Origin: Ignelater luminosus
Taxonomy: Eukaryota > Arthropoda > Insecta > Coleoptera > Elateridae
Assembly (NCBI GenBank): GCA_011009095.1
Contig: VTPC01001028.1
Location: forward strand, 184,798 to 248,797
Direction of reading: 5' to 3'
Length of the DNA stretch: 64,000 nt
Part shown: in pieces, positions 23,125 to 36,074 of the stretch
Layout of the letters: each line of letters starts with the position of its first letter
Numbering within the stretch: position 1 is the first letter of the stretch
Made by a program: the position numbers and the translations under genes
The notes under the pieces: generated by a model
Told to the model about the DNA's origin: nothing
What the model saw: the letters and a program-made list of their open reading frames with translations, nothing else
The model's database searches: none

Positions 23125-25320
23125 GCAAACTGGATACATAAACGCAATGGTCAATCATTTCAAAGAACCTTCCAGCAATAACAATAAATTGCTATAGTTG
23201 ACAACTCTAACTAAAGTGAACTTAAAATCATTAACTATGAGAACCAAAACACTTTAAATTGTAGGAGTATCGTAAAGCACAGATAACATAAAAATTCGAT
23301 TACAATCCAGTTAAGTGTTACGTGAGTCACAATCAGTTTGCGCAACTGAATTGGTCATGCTATTGGTTGGTTCCTGAAAACTCAGGCATTTCAATGCCCA
23401 ATGAAAATGCAGAAACATCTTAGACAATACTGTACCGTACAAAACAACCTAATTCAATTAACGAAGAGGTATGAGGAATCCCCTTAAGAGTACTAGCAAA
23501 TCTTAATCTACTATGACCAAGACGGTACTTCAAATGATCAAAAAAAAAGTTTCAAATGTGGAAGATTTGCAAAGGCATCTCAATAAATGCAGAGTATTAT
23601 TCTAAAGATAATTCAAACCGAAAAAACTACACTAGGAATAATAGAAGAACTGTAACTCATGATTTTGAACAAATTTTGGGCAGATCGAGACCATACCGTA
23701 GATATCGATGTGAAAGATGTTAATTTTAAATTAAATTGGGGGTGGTACGGAGTCTTATTTGCTGACCTAATGTGTTCTTGAGAACCTTACTTAGATAAGA
23801 AGTAAGCGAGACTATACAATAATATTGACATTTTAAGCAAACATTGAGTAAACTCAGCTTTTGGATTACTTAACATGCTTAACTTCAGATGTGCTGTTAT
23901 TTGAAATAATTTGCTTGGGAAAAGAAGAAAACAAACCAAAAGATCCAAATATAATTTATTATTTCCTTGATTACAGAAAAGCGTTGTCGAGAAGTATTAT
24001 AAGAAAATCAAAAACCTTTATGGAAAAAACTCAGTAACGCAACAAATAAACCGATACAGTCGAAAAGCTCCAAGGCATAAACAGATAATCCGTCAAAGTC
24101 ACAAGCTTTTCTTAAATTTATTCAATATTCACAGGGAATGTTATGATGAGGGCTGCACTAAATGATTGGGGTGGAAAATTCTTATGGAAGGCCAAAACTA
24201 AAGATGCCTTCAGAATGTGGTATGAAATGCAAAAAGTTTAACCCTCATCGACGGCACTCAATATGAACACCTTAGTAATTCTCGAAGAATTTAAAAACAA
24301 AAGATAAGTAACTTTCCATGTAGGTACCCTATAAATATAATATTAGTTGAATCCCGAGAAATCAAATTTAAACCTATCGAACTCATCTCCAACAGTCCTC
24401 TGAAATTTGTAATTTTAATCAGGAATGCAGATCATTTTGATTATTAATAACTTTCATTGTTTCAATTTAGCAGATTAATCTAAAGGTTAAAACAAAAAGC
24501 GTCTAATGCTATTTAGCAATGCTAAGCAACAAACAATGCAAAAGTTACTAAACCCAACCATTTTAAATCTGTCAGCGTACATTTCGAACTTTAATAGAAA
24601 CAATGCCAGCTATGCAAAGAAATTCCTTCTTGGTTTATCTACAACATGTTATGGCCAAATTATACGTTCCCTCAGGAAATGCAAATTAAAAAACAATGCC
24701 TTTCTGAAATGGAAATACACGTTACGTCTTGTAAAGAAATACATACCTGTATATTATCGCACTTTTTTTAATCGTGACGGATGCTTTAAGACTCTAAATA
24801 GTTTCAAATTTAGCGGAAGAGATTTTAAAACGCCTTTTTTGCAAGTACACGTAAAATAGCGCAAGATAATTAACGTTTTGTATTGTTAAGTGTAGCGTAC
24901 GTTACACTAAATACGCTTATTATGTCGAGATTGTACTAAATTGCAGGAAGACAATTACTAACGTTGGTGACAATTACTTGGAATTGTTCGGGAGTTTCCC
25001 CAATTTAGGTTTAAGGACGAACGAGGAGGCAGGCTTACTCTCTCGGCAAGATATTTTAAATTCTTGATGTGTAAAGTACCGCACCATTTACTAAATAAAT
25101 GCAAATTGGCCAACCCGAATTCTTTAAGTCTACGAACTTTGTAAAAAAAAATTTAAAAAGTTTAAAAAAAGGATTATTTCAAGCAATAGATTCTGGCAGT
25201 TTTAATTAGTTATTGTTATATGATTAAAACCATAAGAAAAATCTTTTAAAGAAGTGCGGTGGGTTATTTCTTTTTGCAGGAGGGCAACGATTAGTGATGT
25301 GAATGTTTTGTTATAAATCC
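23125..25320. other. No supported gene
   Basis: AT-rich sequence. A 117-codon plus frame at 24506-24859 is K-, N- and F-rich with no recognisable domain, and I treat it as chance. Confidence 0.35.
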
Positions 25321-25329
25321 AAAAGATGA

Positions 25330-25920
25330 GGTGGATTAAAAATAAGAGAACAAAGACGTCTCTTGGCTGGTTCATTATAAAACAATTTTATTACCGAATG
25401 GTACCTGATTCATCCAGGGTCTTTCGTTTGCTCGTCTAAATTGTTTACATTCCGTTCAGATCTCTCTGGGCTGTTGTTGATTTTCCTTTTTATCTTCACT
25501 GTACAGACTCGCATTGAGCCTTCTGTTCTTACCCCAATATACGAATGTAACAGGTCTTTTCGCTTTCTCATCTAAATCTCCGAATTTAGTTTTAGGCTAT
25601 CTTTCTTGGATTTCTCTTTTTCAACTTACTGAAAATGTGCAAACTATTCGTTTCTATTAGGCTTTACTTGATTTTCTTTCCGATTTTAAAATTTTTCATA
25701 AAAGATTGGATATATCTAGGCTTTCCAGTCTTGGTAACTGATTTAATGATATCCATAGGATAACAGTAAACAAAAGAATAAACTCCTGTGTCATACCTAA
25801 CATCTCTCAAAACACTCTGTACAAACAGGGGTTGTATTGTGACCCTAAGGGAACATCATCCTTAAGAGAAATGGTTTTGTGGCGTCACAGTCTGCTTTAG
25901 AATAATTCTAAAAGTAGAAT
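25330..25920 (+). repeat. Possible very old LINE reverse-transcriptase remnant
   Basis: The segment is less AT-rich than its flanks. Near 25675-25745 one frame reads LDFLSDFKIFHKRLDISRLS, which recalls the DFSKAFDKV..LLLSKL block of LINE reverse transcriptases. The rest is too degraded to confirm this. Confidence 0.2.
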
Positions 25921-26529
25921 CGAGCAGATTTTATTGAATCAATTAAACTGAATTAAATTGAAGCAACATTCTCGATATCCTTCGAACACCACAAAATTGA
26001 TTTAAAACACACTGACTTTTGTTAGAAAGAATCTTCTTAAGTATCTAAAATCCAAGCAGTTGATAGTAATCAAGGGAATAATTTTCATTACATTATCTTG
26101 TAGAAAATTGCAAATTTTCAGTTGTACACATAGAAAATATTGTCTTCAGTAAGTGAAACCATCTAACAAACTTTGAAAAATTGTCTTCTAAAACATTAAC
26201 ACTTTAAGAAACAAATGTAAAAAACTTGAAACTTTCAAAATACAGCTATATACTCAATTGAGTACACGGAGACAGTGAGGACATATCCTAAATGGTAACT
26301 CTCGAAACAGAAAATTTATCAGATATTTTCTGCAGATTCATCTTAGTCTTGGATGGCACATGGTAAACCTTAATTGCTCTCCAACTATTTGGGGAAATGT
26401 CAATATCAGACGCAATGCTGTCACAGTTCTGAGCAAGTAAACAGTAGTGAACAACAGCGTGGGTGAACTTTAGTTGATTCATTTTCTCACTGTCTGAATA
26501 TAGTAATTGATGGAATTTTCAAATATTTC

Positions 26530-27085
26530 TGCCAGGAAAGCTAATTCTATAAATGTTTACTGACTGGTCACTGAAATAGGTTCATTATACTCGTAGTTGG
26601 AAGCCATGTAATAGACGCAGTTATTATTCTACTTTATAACCATAATTTTATTTTTGAAGTCAAATCAATATCAATCTCCGTTCTTCCTTTTTTCCTTACG
26701 TGATATTGGAATCTTTACTGGATATTTCTTTAGACAATTTTTGCTGACTATATTAGTAACCTTAATTCCTTTCATTTTTAAGTTCTGCATGAGGTCGGGT
26801 ATGGTCAAAAGTTGTCAAAGAATACAGTGGAATCTTTGAGATTATTCAAGTAAACTTAACAGGTTTCCCTGGAAATTGCTTTACATGATGCCCGAAATAA
26901 CAAACCATGACTTCATCGACGAATATATTTTTGTCAAATATGACCCACTGCTTGGAATTTTTGTTGAAAATATTCATAAGAGGTTTTATATCCAAAAATC
27001 TATTTTTGACCATACACTTTGAAATTATACCATCCTCATTTAAACTAGTACTGCTGGAAAACTTTATGGTACCCTAATAGTAAAA
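26530..27085 (-). pseudogene. piggyBac-type transposase remnant
   Basis: Read on the minus strand from about 27080 down, the translation contains LMNIFNKNSKQWVIFDKN followed by FVDEVMVCYFGHHVKQFPGK. This corresponds to the first catalytic aspartate block of piggyBac transposases (usually DESM..YFG.H..KQF..GKP). Further on come VFFDNFLTIPDLMQNLKMKG, matching the conserved FFDNFFTS..LL..L block with its second aspartate, and MASNYEYNEPISV, matching the later VASN block. The order and spacing fit the family. Several stops and shifts show it is dead. The first Asp is kept but the following Ser has changed. No inverted ends or TTAA duplication were located. The adjacent frame at 26288-26482 may be its continuation. 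Confidence 0.75.
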
Positions 27086-27099
27086 ATTTGCTATGAAAG

Positions 27100-29425
27100 A
27101 TGTTTTTCTTACAGGAACTCCAGTCTCTTGTTTTGCTAGACATATAAATTGGTTTGATCAATAACCAATTATACAACAAATAAACAGACTTATCATGATC
27201 CAGACTTCAAAATTCTCCACAGTACTGTGCAAAACGTGAAATCGGAGAAAACACATCTGGAACGAAACCCAAAAACCCAGCTTAACCCAACACTTCCTAA
27301 GTTACAAAAACTTCTCTTAGAAAAAAACTAAGCTAAATAAATTTGAAAATCTTAATAAATTAAAAAATTTACAAAGTCTTCAGTCTGCATTGGAGTGAAT
27401 ATTTTTTTTGTTTTTAACTTTTAATATTAAGCAATTAAAAAACTGGATAAAGTCTTTAAGGGTATAACGGAGATCCGGATTAGCAAAATAAACTGTGGCC
27501 CAACCAAAATTTCAGACTCCAAAACAAGCTAAATAGGGTCACTTGTGAGATCTAAGAGAAGCAGGAAAACCTTCCTCTTACCCTCGCAGAGATGAGGCTT
27601 GTTGCAACCACCAAAAGTTTGCAGGTGTTCGAAATTCACGAACACTGACGCGGCAACTTTCTGCTCAAGAGCCTACCTAGCGCTCGATCGGATTCTTACT
27701 TAACGTAACGACTCAAACTAGTAACCATTTTCTCTCATCAAGACATAAAAAATGGCAATTCGGTATAATTAATACCGAATAAAGGCACGGATCCTACAAT
27801 AGAAATTGCAAGCTACTGACTAAGATAATAGGACGCAACCTATCAATCACGTAATGTGATTGAAGGGTAGTCCGAACTTAATCAATTCACTAATCAAAAG
27901 TTCGATGGAATAGTAATTACCAGAAAACAATTTTCAGCTGTGAAAGTTCAACATACTTCGTACATAAATGAAAACTCGAAGACGGGAGGGACTGTACCCT
28001 GATGCGTTCTCCTTGCTATGATGAAATAATTAGAAAAATCTGTTAAACCAGAAATTGATTCCTGTCTTAATGAAGCTACTCAGAATTAGACGACATCTCA
28101 ACAAAAGTAGTCTTGGTTAAATTGACGTTTTCTGACTGCTCCTTATGCATGACGATGACATTAGACTCACAGAAGCTTCCGCTTTTAGTAACGTAGCTTC
28201 GAGTATTAGAGATAGGCATCTAATTCTAAACTTTATCCATTTAGAAGATACCAGGAGGATTGGCTTAAAAAATCCAAATTCCAATTAAAGTAAGCTAACG
28301 AAGCTCGCTTATTTTACACTGAGTTTGATAAAGTAAAGGTAATAATCATTTCAAGTAATATAGATAGAAAACAGGAATTAAAACAGGTTAGCTTCTAAAT
28401 TGACAAGAATGGATTCACATACATTCAATTTTTCTAAAGTGAGTAAATAACACATGCTTAGCATTGGTTTTATAAATAATAAAAGTTAGATGAACTCTTG
28501 TAATGGTATGCGTATTTTACTGACGTACATACGTGCCTTAGTAGTAAATACTTTCGAATGCTATTTTACTGCAATCGCGAGAGCGCCATAACAAATCGCA
28601 CTCCCACGCACCAAGACTTTTTGTTGCAGTGGCGCTAACAAGCAAAAACTGGAATCGATAACATACTCAATAAAGCAATTTTGCATATTTACGTTTGAGA
28701 CTATAAATCTTAAAATAGTAGGCATTGTCAAAGTAATTAGTGCCATTGATATAATTAAATTGAAAATAAACACTTATTGTACTTTCAATTGATTTTTTCG
28801 TTAATTTATTGGTTTGTATTTTTTAACACAATAGAATTATAATTTTAACATTAATAAATAATAATAATAGTAACACGTGTGTAACAAACGAGATATTAGA
28901 CCAAATTGTTTTTTACTTTAATTATTAGAAAAATTTTTTTTTCAAAGTGAAAATTGTTTTCAATTCATGCTGTTTTAGCGTGTTATGTGCAACTTCAAAA
29001 TGTAGCTTGAAGCTTATTTATACCTCACTAATCTTAATGCACCTTCTTCAGAGTGAAAATGACAAGGCTACCAGGTATAGATGTAACCACCTACATAAGA
29101 TAAGTTCAGCTGTAATTCTGTCCCAAATAAAGAATAGTTCCGCTACAGTTTTGTGAGGCTATCTTTCGAAAGTAAGACAAAAAAAACTTTAAGCCAATAG
29201 AAAAACCGCAAATTTGTGGAAAATAACATCATTAGACAATTACAATGTGTTATAAAAGTTTTGGAGAATCATTAAAGGATTAGTCGATCAGATGGTGATT
29301 TGTGTTCGCTTTCACTATTTTATTTACTGTATGATAAGCAACTTATATTTCACTTAATATTTTAATGAATATGGTTATTTAAGTAAAGAATTAAACCAAT
29401 TCAGAACTAATCGCTTATAATTTAA
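27100..29425. other. No supported gene
   Basis: AT-rich DNA with a somewhat more balanced stretch at about 27460-28320. No recognisable domain, RNA or bounded element. Confidence 0.4.
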
Positions 29426-29427
29426 TA

Positions 29428-30061
29428 TACAGTGTGTCCAAGATAAGGATGCACAGCATGGGGATCTTGGAAATGGTGAGAGATACAGCATTGGTTAAAT
29501 GGGAGAAAAGTTGGCTATTCATAGGATCTTTTTGTTGGTGTTTGCAAAATCTAGATATCTTAGATAGTTTCAGAGATATTTAAAAAAAATAGATTTCTCG
29601 ATTTTCTTTATTATTTCTTCTTTCCTTTATTTGAAGAGATATCGGAAAACTAAAACCACTTTTCCATTGCCACTTTTTGTTCTCTATTAAAATACGCTAA
29701 CAAGATTCCTGTACAACGTTTCGGTTTTGAGTAACCATCATCAAGCTAATTTTTTTAAATAGGCGATAGTGAAACGTTGTACAGGAATTTTGTTAGCGTA
29801 TTTTAATAGAGAACAAAAAGTGGCAATACAAAAGTGGTTTTAGTTTTCTGATATCTCTTCAAATAAATAAAAGAGAAAATAACGAAAATCGAGAAATCTA
29901 GTTTTTTTAAATATCTCTGAAACTATCCAAAATATCTAAATTTTGCAAACGTCAACAAAAAGGTCCTATAAATAGCCAACTTTCATCCCATTTAACCGAT
30001 CCTGTATCTCTTCCGTTTTCGGGATCCCCACGTTCTGCATCCTTATCTTGGACACACTGTA
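29428..30061. mobile_element. 634 bp foldback element with ~290 bp inverted arms
   Basis: The left arm (29428-29722) and right arm (29771-30061) are reverse complements over nearly their full length with scattered substitutions and small indels, separated by a 48 bp spacer. The outer ends read TACAGTGTGTCCAAGATAAG and its complement, flanked by TA (29426-29427 and 30062-30063). The innermost matching block is ACAACGTTTC. There is no coding frame. The TACAGTGTGTCC ends and TA target point to the Tc1/mariner superfamily. A transcript across it would form a very long hairpin. Confidence 0.9.
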
Positions 30062-32440
30062 TAGGGAATCTGATTTTTTATTAATTCATATTGCCAATAA
30101 ATTTTAAAACTGCATATCAACATTTTAATTTATTTAAATAAATTATTCTATAATTAGATTGCAAGAAATAACTAAATAAGTAATTATTATTTTCAATTAC
30201 ATTAGTTCAAACAAAAATCCTTTTATTAAACGATCTGTAATAAATAATTCTTTTCTAAACATACATGCACTGTGCTAGTTTCTTTTTTTAGGCAACTTCA
30301 AGGAGAAAACTTGTAATAATAAAATCGTTGTATTTCTTTTTATTTATTAATTGAAAAATAATAATTATTATTTATGTAATTTCAAACGTGAAATCCAAAT
30401 ACACTCTAATTGAGGAATTTTCGTTTAGATTCTTTTTTTGTTGATTCTATAATGCAATACATTATCAGATTCAATTACGTAATTGTGTTATTACATGTGG
30501 AGCAGACATTGTTATTATTTTAAATTACACATTTGAGTGAAGAACTACAAAGAACTACAATTAGATGTTGTATAGTAGAAGGAATTATTATTGTATATAG
30601 AATGTAAGGATTAATTTTTAGAATCGCAACCATAAATACAAACTATATAGATTATTCTTGTATTGTATAATGTTTTCTTTTCAGCAAACGAATTTTGTAA
30701 CTATATCTATAGAGAGTGGACCAAATTCGGTGGAATTATTTAAGAAATGTTTTAATGCCGTAGGTCAAATTTGTCATAGTCTTCAAATACTAGAAAGCAC
30801 AATAAAATGTCTGTGGTCTGGAAGATTCTTTCTCATATTGTATATTATTCTTCATGTTATAAATAAACAAAATAAAAAAATCAATGAAAAACTGCATCTA
30901 AAGCTATACAATATTTGTTGTCCAACTGGATATCTAGAAATCAAGAGTTAAAAACTGCTTGCATTACAATAATCACAAGGTACAGTGCTAAGCGTTTTTT
31001 ATTCACAAGAAGTGTTTGGTACCAGATTAAAAGTTCAATTAATTATGATCCGCTTAATTTAACATTCCCCTAACATAATTCCATATCAGGATGATGCTAA
31101 TTGATCAATGCTTACTCAATCACTGCATTTTGTAGTGCATGTGCTAACTCATTATAAGGTCTTAATAATGTAGCGAAGCACAGAAATAGAAACAAGATCT
31201 GTTACAAAGTATCAGCTCTTTTAACAAGGATTAACTAAGGACTATATCTAGGAGTAGGGTGAACTACAACAAATCTTTTCTATCGATCATTTTAAGTACA
31301 GTTGTCAGTGAAGTTCTAAGGTTCTGAACTGGAAATTCTACACCTGTGGAGATAAAGGGAGCCAACTTGTGGTGGAATAAAAAATACGAAAAGTCTAGAA
31401 GAAGAAAAAAGTGTTTGTATTCTGCTGAATGAATACCTAATAAAAAGAAAAATTCGAATCAATCATATTATACCAAAAAAAAGGAGACAGAATAACATAG
31501 AGGGTTACCGAGCAAAAATTAGTCTGCGGCCTCACCTGTCATCTTGCAAAGGATTCACTACTTTAGAGCATCTGCAGATAAGTCATATGCACTGTTGTTT
31601 TTCCACTTTTCTGACTGGAAGCTGTCTAGGCTCTCTTTGAACTCTTTCAGTCGAGGTAGTAAAACTCTTGGGGGACATACAAACGATCCTGGTGTATATC
31701 ACGTGGTGATAGACGGCGGTACGTACGTCTTGGAAATACTTTATTTGTCTACGGTCGAAACGTGAGACTTAAAATGTTGTTCGTCGTCATGATTGGCTAT
31801 GGAAGCGATGAAGTATTGCGTGTCGTTGATGTTGCTGTCCATTAATGAGAGGGAACGCTCGGCGTGGTGCTTGTAGCAAAGACATGTATTAGCTGTCGCG
31901 TGTTATGAAGAAAAAGAAAGTTCGATATAGTTGCAAAAATATGATTGGCAGATACAAATAATTCTTTGCAGGACCCCACTTATACAGACTGGGTTTTTTA
32001 AATTTACCTATAGAAGTTCAGTAAATGGCTGGGCTACTGTAGTAATGTCATTAGGATAAAGAGAGGTTATTTATGACAGGTCGTTTACGCATAAATATGC
32101 TAACGCGTTGACCAGTAGAACTTTGCTGGTACGTGCCATCTCATTTCTACTCATGTAAAATATTATTTCCTTTTGTTTGCTCTTATGTATTTGTGCATTG
32201 GCAAAACAAATCTATTCACACCGTATACACATATGTGCTGTAAAGGCGAAGTTCGGTGGCCGCCGATAGCGACAAACGGTGGCAGTTGCGAAGAGGAACT
32301 TTGAGGCTGTGTAAGACTAGTAACGCGTCTCAAAAACAGAAACACTCCCGAAAACCGCCAGGATGTCGGACCCTAGAAACAAAGACCGGAAGTCTTAGAC
32401 AACGCGATAATCAACTCAAGCTATTCGAACCTCATAAAGT
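30062..32440. other. No supported gene
   Basis: AT-rich to 31.5 kb, then more balanced sequence at 31500-32400 with short frames (31544-31765, 32256-32498). The latter may be the broken upstream part of the RTE LINE that follows, but I cannot align it with confidence. Confidence 0.35.
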
Positions 32441-32449
32441 ATGTTTACG

Positions 32450-33110
32450 AAAACACATAACTGATAAAATCTCGGACAAAAAAGGCATACTCCAATGAGA
32501 TACACTCTTTTCGAGATTATTTGAACTGCCCTTGAAACTTAAATTGCTAGAAACTAACCTAAATGGAATAAGACTCAATCATCTAAGGTTTACCGATGAT
32601 ACTACCTTTATCAGCAGTACGAGCAGAAAAGCCGAAAGCCATGGTATAAGAACTTCAACAAGCCCAAAATGGGACCGATTTATGTTTAAATAAGAATTGA
32701 GAATCAACTAATAGAAAACGTGCCTAAATATAATTTATTTAGACGTCATTAATTAAAACCAAACCCTAGAAATCTCCAGATGAGTAGGACTCTGTCGAGC
32801 AGCATTTGGTAGACATTTTGAAACCCAAAGAAATCCTTATAAGACTAAAAAACAAACTATATGAATTGTGTGTACTGATGGTCGTTACTTATGGTGTGGA
32901 GACAATGGCTGCATTCAGGGACAATTGTCAGTCGTCAGTGTATGTTAAGTTTCAGCAGAGAATAATTTACTGAATGACTCGGCTGCTGCAGCTGTCACCA
33001 CGTAGGACGCATATTACACTTGCCTTTTTTGATTGGATATCAAACTAAATCTAAGGATGGAAAACTGTTCTACTCCACCACTACTTTTGACAACGTTGAC
33101 AAACCCAGTC
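32450..33110 (+). pseudogene. RTE-type LINE reverse-transcriptase remnant
   Basis: Near 32460-32490 the frame DKISDKKGILQ, followed by DTLFSRLFELPLKLKLLE after a stop, fits the RTE motif KGVRQGDxxSPxLF..LE. Next comes NGIRLNHLRFTDDTTFISS at about 32562-32620, matching the G..LNHLRFADD catalytic block with A changed to T. Near 32850-32910 LKNKLYELCVLMVVTYGVET matches the downstream LFN.CVLP..TYG.ETW block, and KFQQRI follows as expected. Numerous stops and shifts separate these blocks, so it is an inactive remnant. No ends were seen. Confidence 0.75.
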
Positions 33111-33119
33111 TACAATCTA

Positions 33120-34776
33120 GACGCTTAGTAAAACACTCAGCAGCTTTCTTTCAGTGGTATGTCAGCTTGTCAATTCAGGAAACCTGATAAGTTAGAATCT
33201 CTGCCGCTAAGCGTCCCTGTCAATAACACACAGCTTGGTGATCAAACTTAAAACTTCATAATCAGCTTCAAGGATAGGGTCACAAACTCACAAGATAGAG
33301 TCCAGAATGAGGAAATTCTAAGCAGTGCCGAATCTAGACTACCTGCAGCCTAAGCCGATACTTACAGTTAATTAGCATAAGAGGCCTCTTTGGATAGTCA
33401 GTCATCTGAATTAGTTTGAGTTACCAGTAGGTGAAGTAAACAAGTAGTAGCGTACTTACGAGATTAAAAAAACTTAATTTAAAGATTTTTTTCCTTAATG
33501 TAATATTGAATTTAGCCTCAGCCTGATATTACTACGAAGATTGAGAAAGGAGAGAAAACTGATCAAGAACATGCAAGATCCCAAGAACTCAGAAAGCTAC
33601 TTATTGCATCAGTAATCAAACAGAGACAAGTCTCCTAGCTGAAGAGCATACTAAGTATGTCAGTTGTCTAAAGCAGCATTTCCAAATTCAAATCTTATAG
33701 TTTATGAATATAGCAGAAAGTCTTCAAGAAATGTAGATAACAACGAAAAGTTATAAAAAAAGTTTTGAGTCAAAAAAGACAGAAGAGAATAATCCTAAAA
33801 TAATAGTATGGTCTTCACCATGTATGAGATTAATTGGTTAGGTTTTCTCTTTTACATAAGTGTACGTCTGAAAAAGCCTCTTATAATCCAGTCTTGGAAG
33901 TCGTTAATTTGGCTAATTTTTGTTTTTCAGTAAGTCTTCGACCAAATTAGTTTTTATTCTTTTTTTATAGTTGAAGGTATGTACACCACTTTTTCTTAAA
34001 GTATGTCTCCTGTCAATCTAATTACTAAAATGTCCTGATTAAAAAGAAATGGCACTGGTCCAAAGGGAAATTAAAGCGAGAGATGTACTCAAAAGAATGC
34101 ACAACTTAATTTAGCAGCTGGCTGAGGCCAGGAAAGATTATAAGATAGGTATTCAGAAGACCTCCGGAAGAGACTGTTTGGAAGAGGCCTACATGCATGA
34201 GGTCCAAAAAGAAAGAAGAATTCAACTAAATGTTTCAAAAGGTGTAGCAACTCGAGTTTTCTCTACACTTCTCAGAAGCATTTACTACAAGTCTCATGTT
34301 AATCAGCGTTAAGTTAAGATATCCGCGAGGGAAGCACAAACATCCATAAGACATTCGTACTATGAAAAACTGTCAGATAACAATGAAAGGTTTTACAACA
34401 ATGATTATATCATTCTATTGTACCTACCCAGATTAGTTTTAGGTTACGAGAGTTTTTCCGAGAACCAAAATATTTTTCAGATTTGTTATCTATATAAATG
34501 CTTGCTGAAACTAAAGGGGATTTTGGGTAAGGCCTTATCTCTACTGACTACTCACTAGCTTCATGGTCTCGTAGTATATATGTAGTCTTAAAACTGGGAC
34601 GGAATGGCGTTCACGTGATGTTTAACTCATTGAAACTACATTCTCAATATATGCAAGTGAAAAATTTGCAATTCTGAGTATTGAGTAGCTTGGTATATAG
34701 ACACTTTAATCAAAGAGGTATGATAAATTCCAATTGCAGAAAGTTACACAAAGGATGTTAAGTGTACTGGATCTCG
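33120..34776. other. No supported gene
   Basis: Sequence of intermediate composition. A stop-free run of about 66 codons at 34111-34305 (beginning QLAEARKDYKIGIQKTSGRD) has a coding-like flavour but no domain I recognise. The region could hold another decayed element. Confidence 0.3.
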
Positions 34777-34778
34777 TA

Positions 34779-36072
34779 CGAGGGTTGCTATTTATATTTT
34801 TGGCCTTGGTAACACTGACTGTTTCCAGGTGTCAGCTGACATTTCCGGTGTAAACTTTACATTGTTGAACATAACCTCAACCACAACATTTTGTCATTTG
34901 AGTGCGATTAGTGTTGTTTGCAGTTAATTGAAAAGTGCATTTCCTAGTAAAAAATGGAATTGACCCGTGAACACTTTCGTGCAATTATTTTTCATAACTT
35001 TCGACGTGGATTATCACGACAAGAGTGCATCAATGAACTTAATACATTATATAGCGATGAAGCTCCATTCTACAGGACTGTAAAAAACCGGTATAATGAA
35101 TTCAAACGTGGCCGATGTTCACTCCAGGACGGAATCCGTGAAGGCCGTCCAAAATCTGTCGTTGTGCCTGAAAACATCGATGCTGTGCGTGAACTGATTA
35201 AACAAGATCGTCATGTGACATACCGTGAGATTGAGGCATCTTTGGGCATTAGTATGACTAGCATCAACAAGATATTACATGATCATTTGGCCGTAAAAAA
35301 AATTTGTTCCCGTTGGATCCCGCATAACCTGACCAATGCTCAAAAGAAGGCTCGCGTCGACCGGTGCATTGAAATGTTGAAAAAATTTGCGAAAGGTGCA
35401 TCAAAGGCTGTGTATAACATCTGCACGGGTGACGAATCACGGATCTACGCATATGACCCCGAAACAAAACAGCAAGCAACTGTGCGGGTCTTTCAAGACG
35501 AGCCAAATCCAACAAAAGTTGCTCGCGGAAGAAGCACATCGAAGCAAATGGTTGCCTGTTTTTTTGGCATTACCGGTCATGTGGCAACAGTGGCGTTAAA
35601 GCAACGTAAGACGGTCAACTCTGAATGGTACACAATCATTTGTTTGCCAGAAGTCATTGGAGAAATTCGGAAAACTTCAAAGAAGAGGCGAATCATTCTT
35701 CATCATGACAATGCAAGCTCTCACACCGCTGCTCAAACAATTGAATATTTAACCAGCCAGACGGTCTAGTTGATGGGCCATCCACCATACAGCCCTGATT
35801 TGGCACCCAATGACTTCTTTTTATTCCCGTACATCAAAAACAAACTGCGTGGTCAACGATTTTCAACACCACAAGAAGCCGTTTTTTGTTTCAAAACGCA
35901 TATTTTGGAGCTGCCTCAAACAGAGTGGAAAAAGTGCTTCGAAAATTGGTTCAAACGCATGGAAAAGTGTATCAATCTTAATGGAGAATATTTTGAAAAA
36001 CAATAAAACTAGTTTCGATCATAAATACTTGTTTTTTCATTGTTAGGCCAGAAATATAAATAGCAACCCTCG
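34779..36072 (+). mobile_element. Full-length mariner-like element (DD34D), 1294 bp
   Basis: The ends are inverted repeats of 28 bp with one mismatch, beginning CGAGGGTTGCTATTTATATT, flanked by TA duplications (34777-34778 and 36073-36074). A single transposase frame fills the interior on the plus strand. The length and TA target are typical of mariners. It differs in both ends and transposase from the mariner at 10136-11445, so it is a distinct lineage. High end identity and few coding lesions suggest relatively recent arrival. Confidence 0.93.
34954..36006 (+). pseudogene. Mariner transposase with a single in-frame stop
   Basis: The DDE transposase of the second mariner. The ATG at 34954 opens a frame of 351 codons including its stop at 36004-36006, interrupted only by TAG at 35767-35769. 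The N-terminal part has the two helix-turn-helix DNA-binding regions, with a GIREGRPKS linker at about residues 60-68. Catalytic motifs follow: GDESRIYAYD, HHDNASSHTAA, and YSPDLAPNDFF just after the stop. The last two aspartates have 34 residues between them (DD34D). The Trp usual after GDES in related transposases is Arg here, possibly a second inactivating change. The C-terminal ...NGEYFEKQ end is the normal family ending. Proteins of this kind are often labelled SETMAR-like in insect annotations. It is inactive unless the stop is read through. Confidence 0.93.
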
Positions 36073-36074
36073 TA

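Noticed and set aside
24506..24859. 117-codon plus-strand frame
   Set aside because: K-, N- and F-rich with no domain; consistent with chance in AT-rich DNA.
35264..36046. Additional frames inside the second mariner
   Set aside because: Shadows of the transposase frame in other reading frames.
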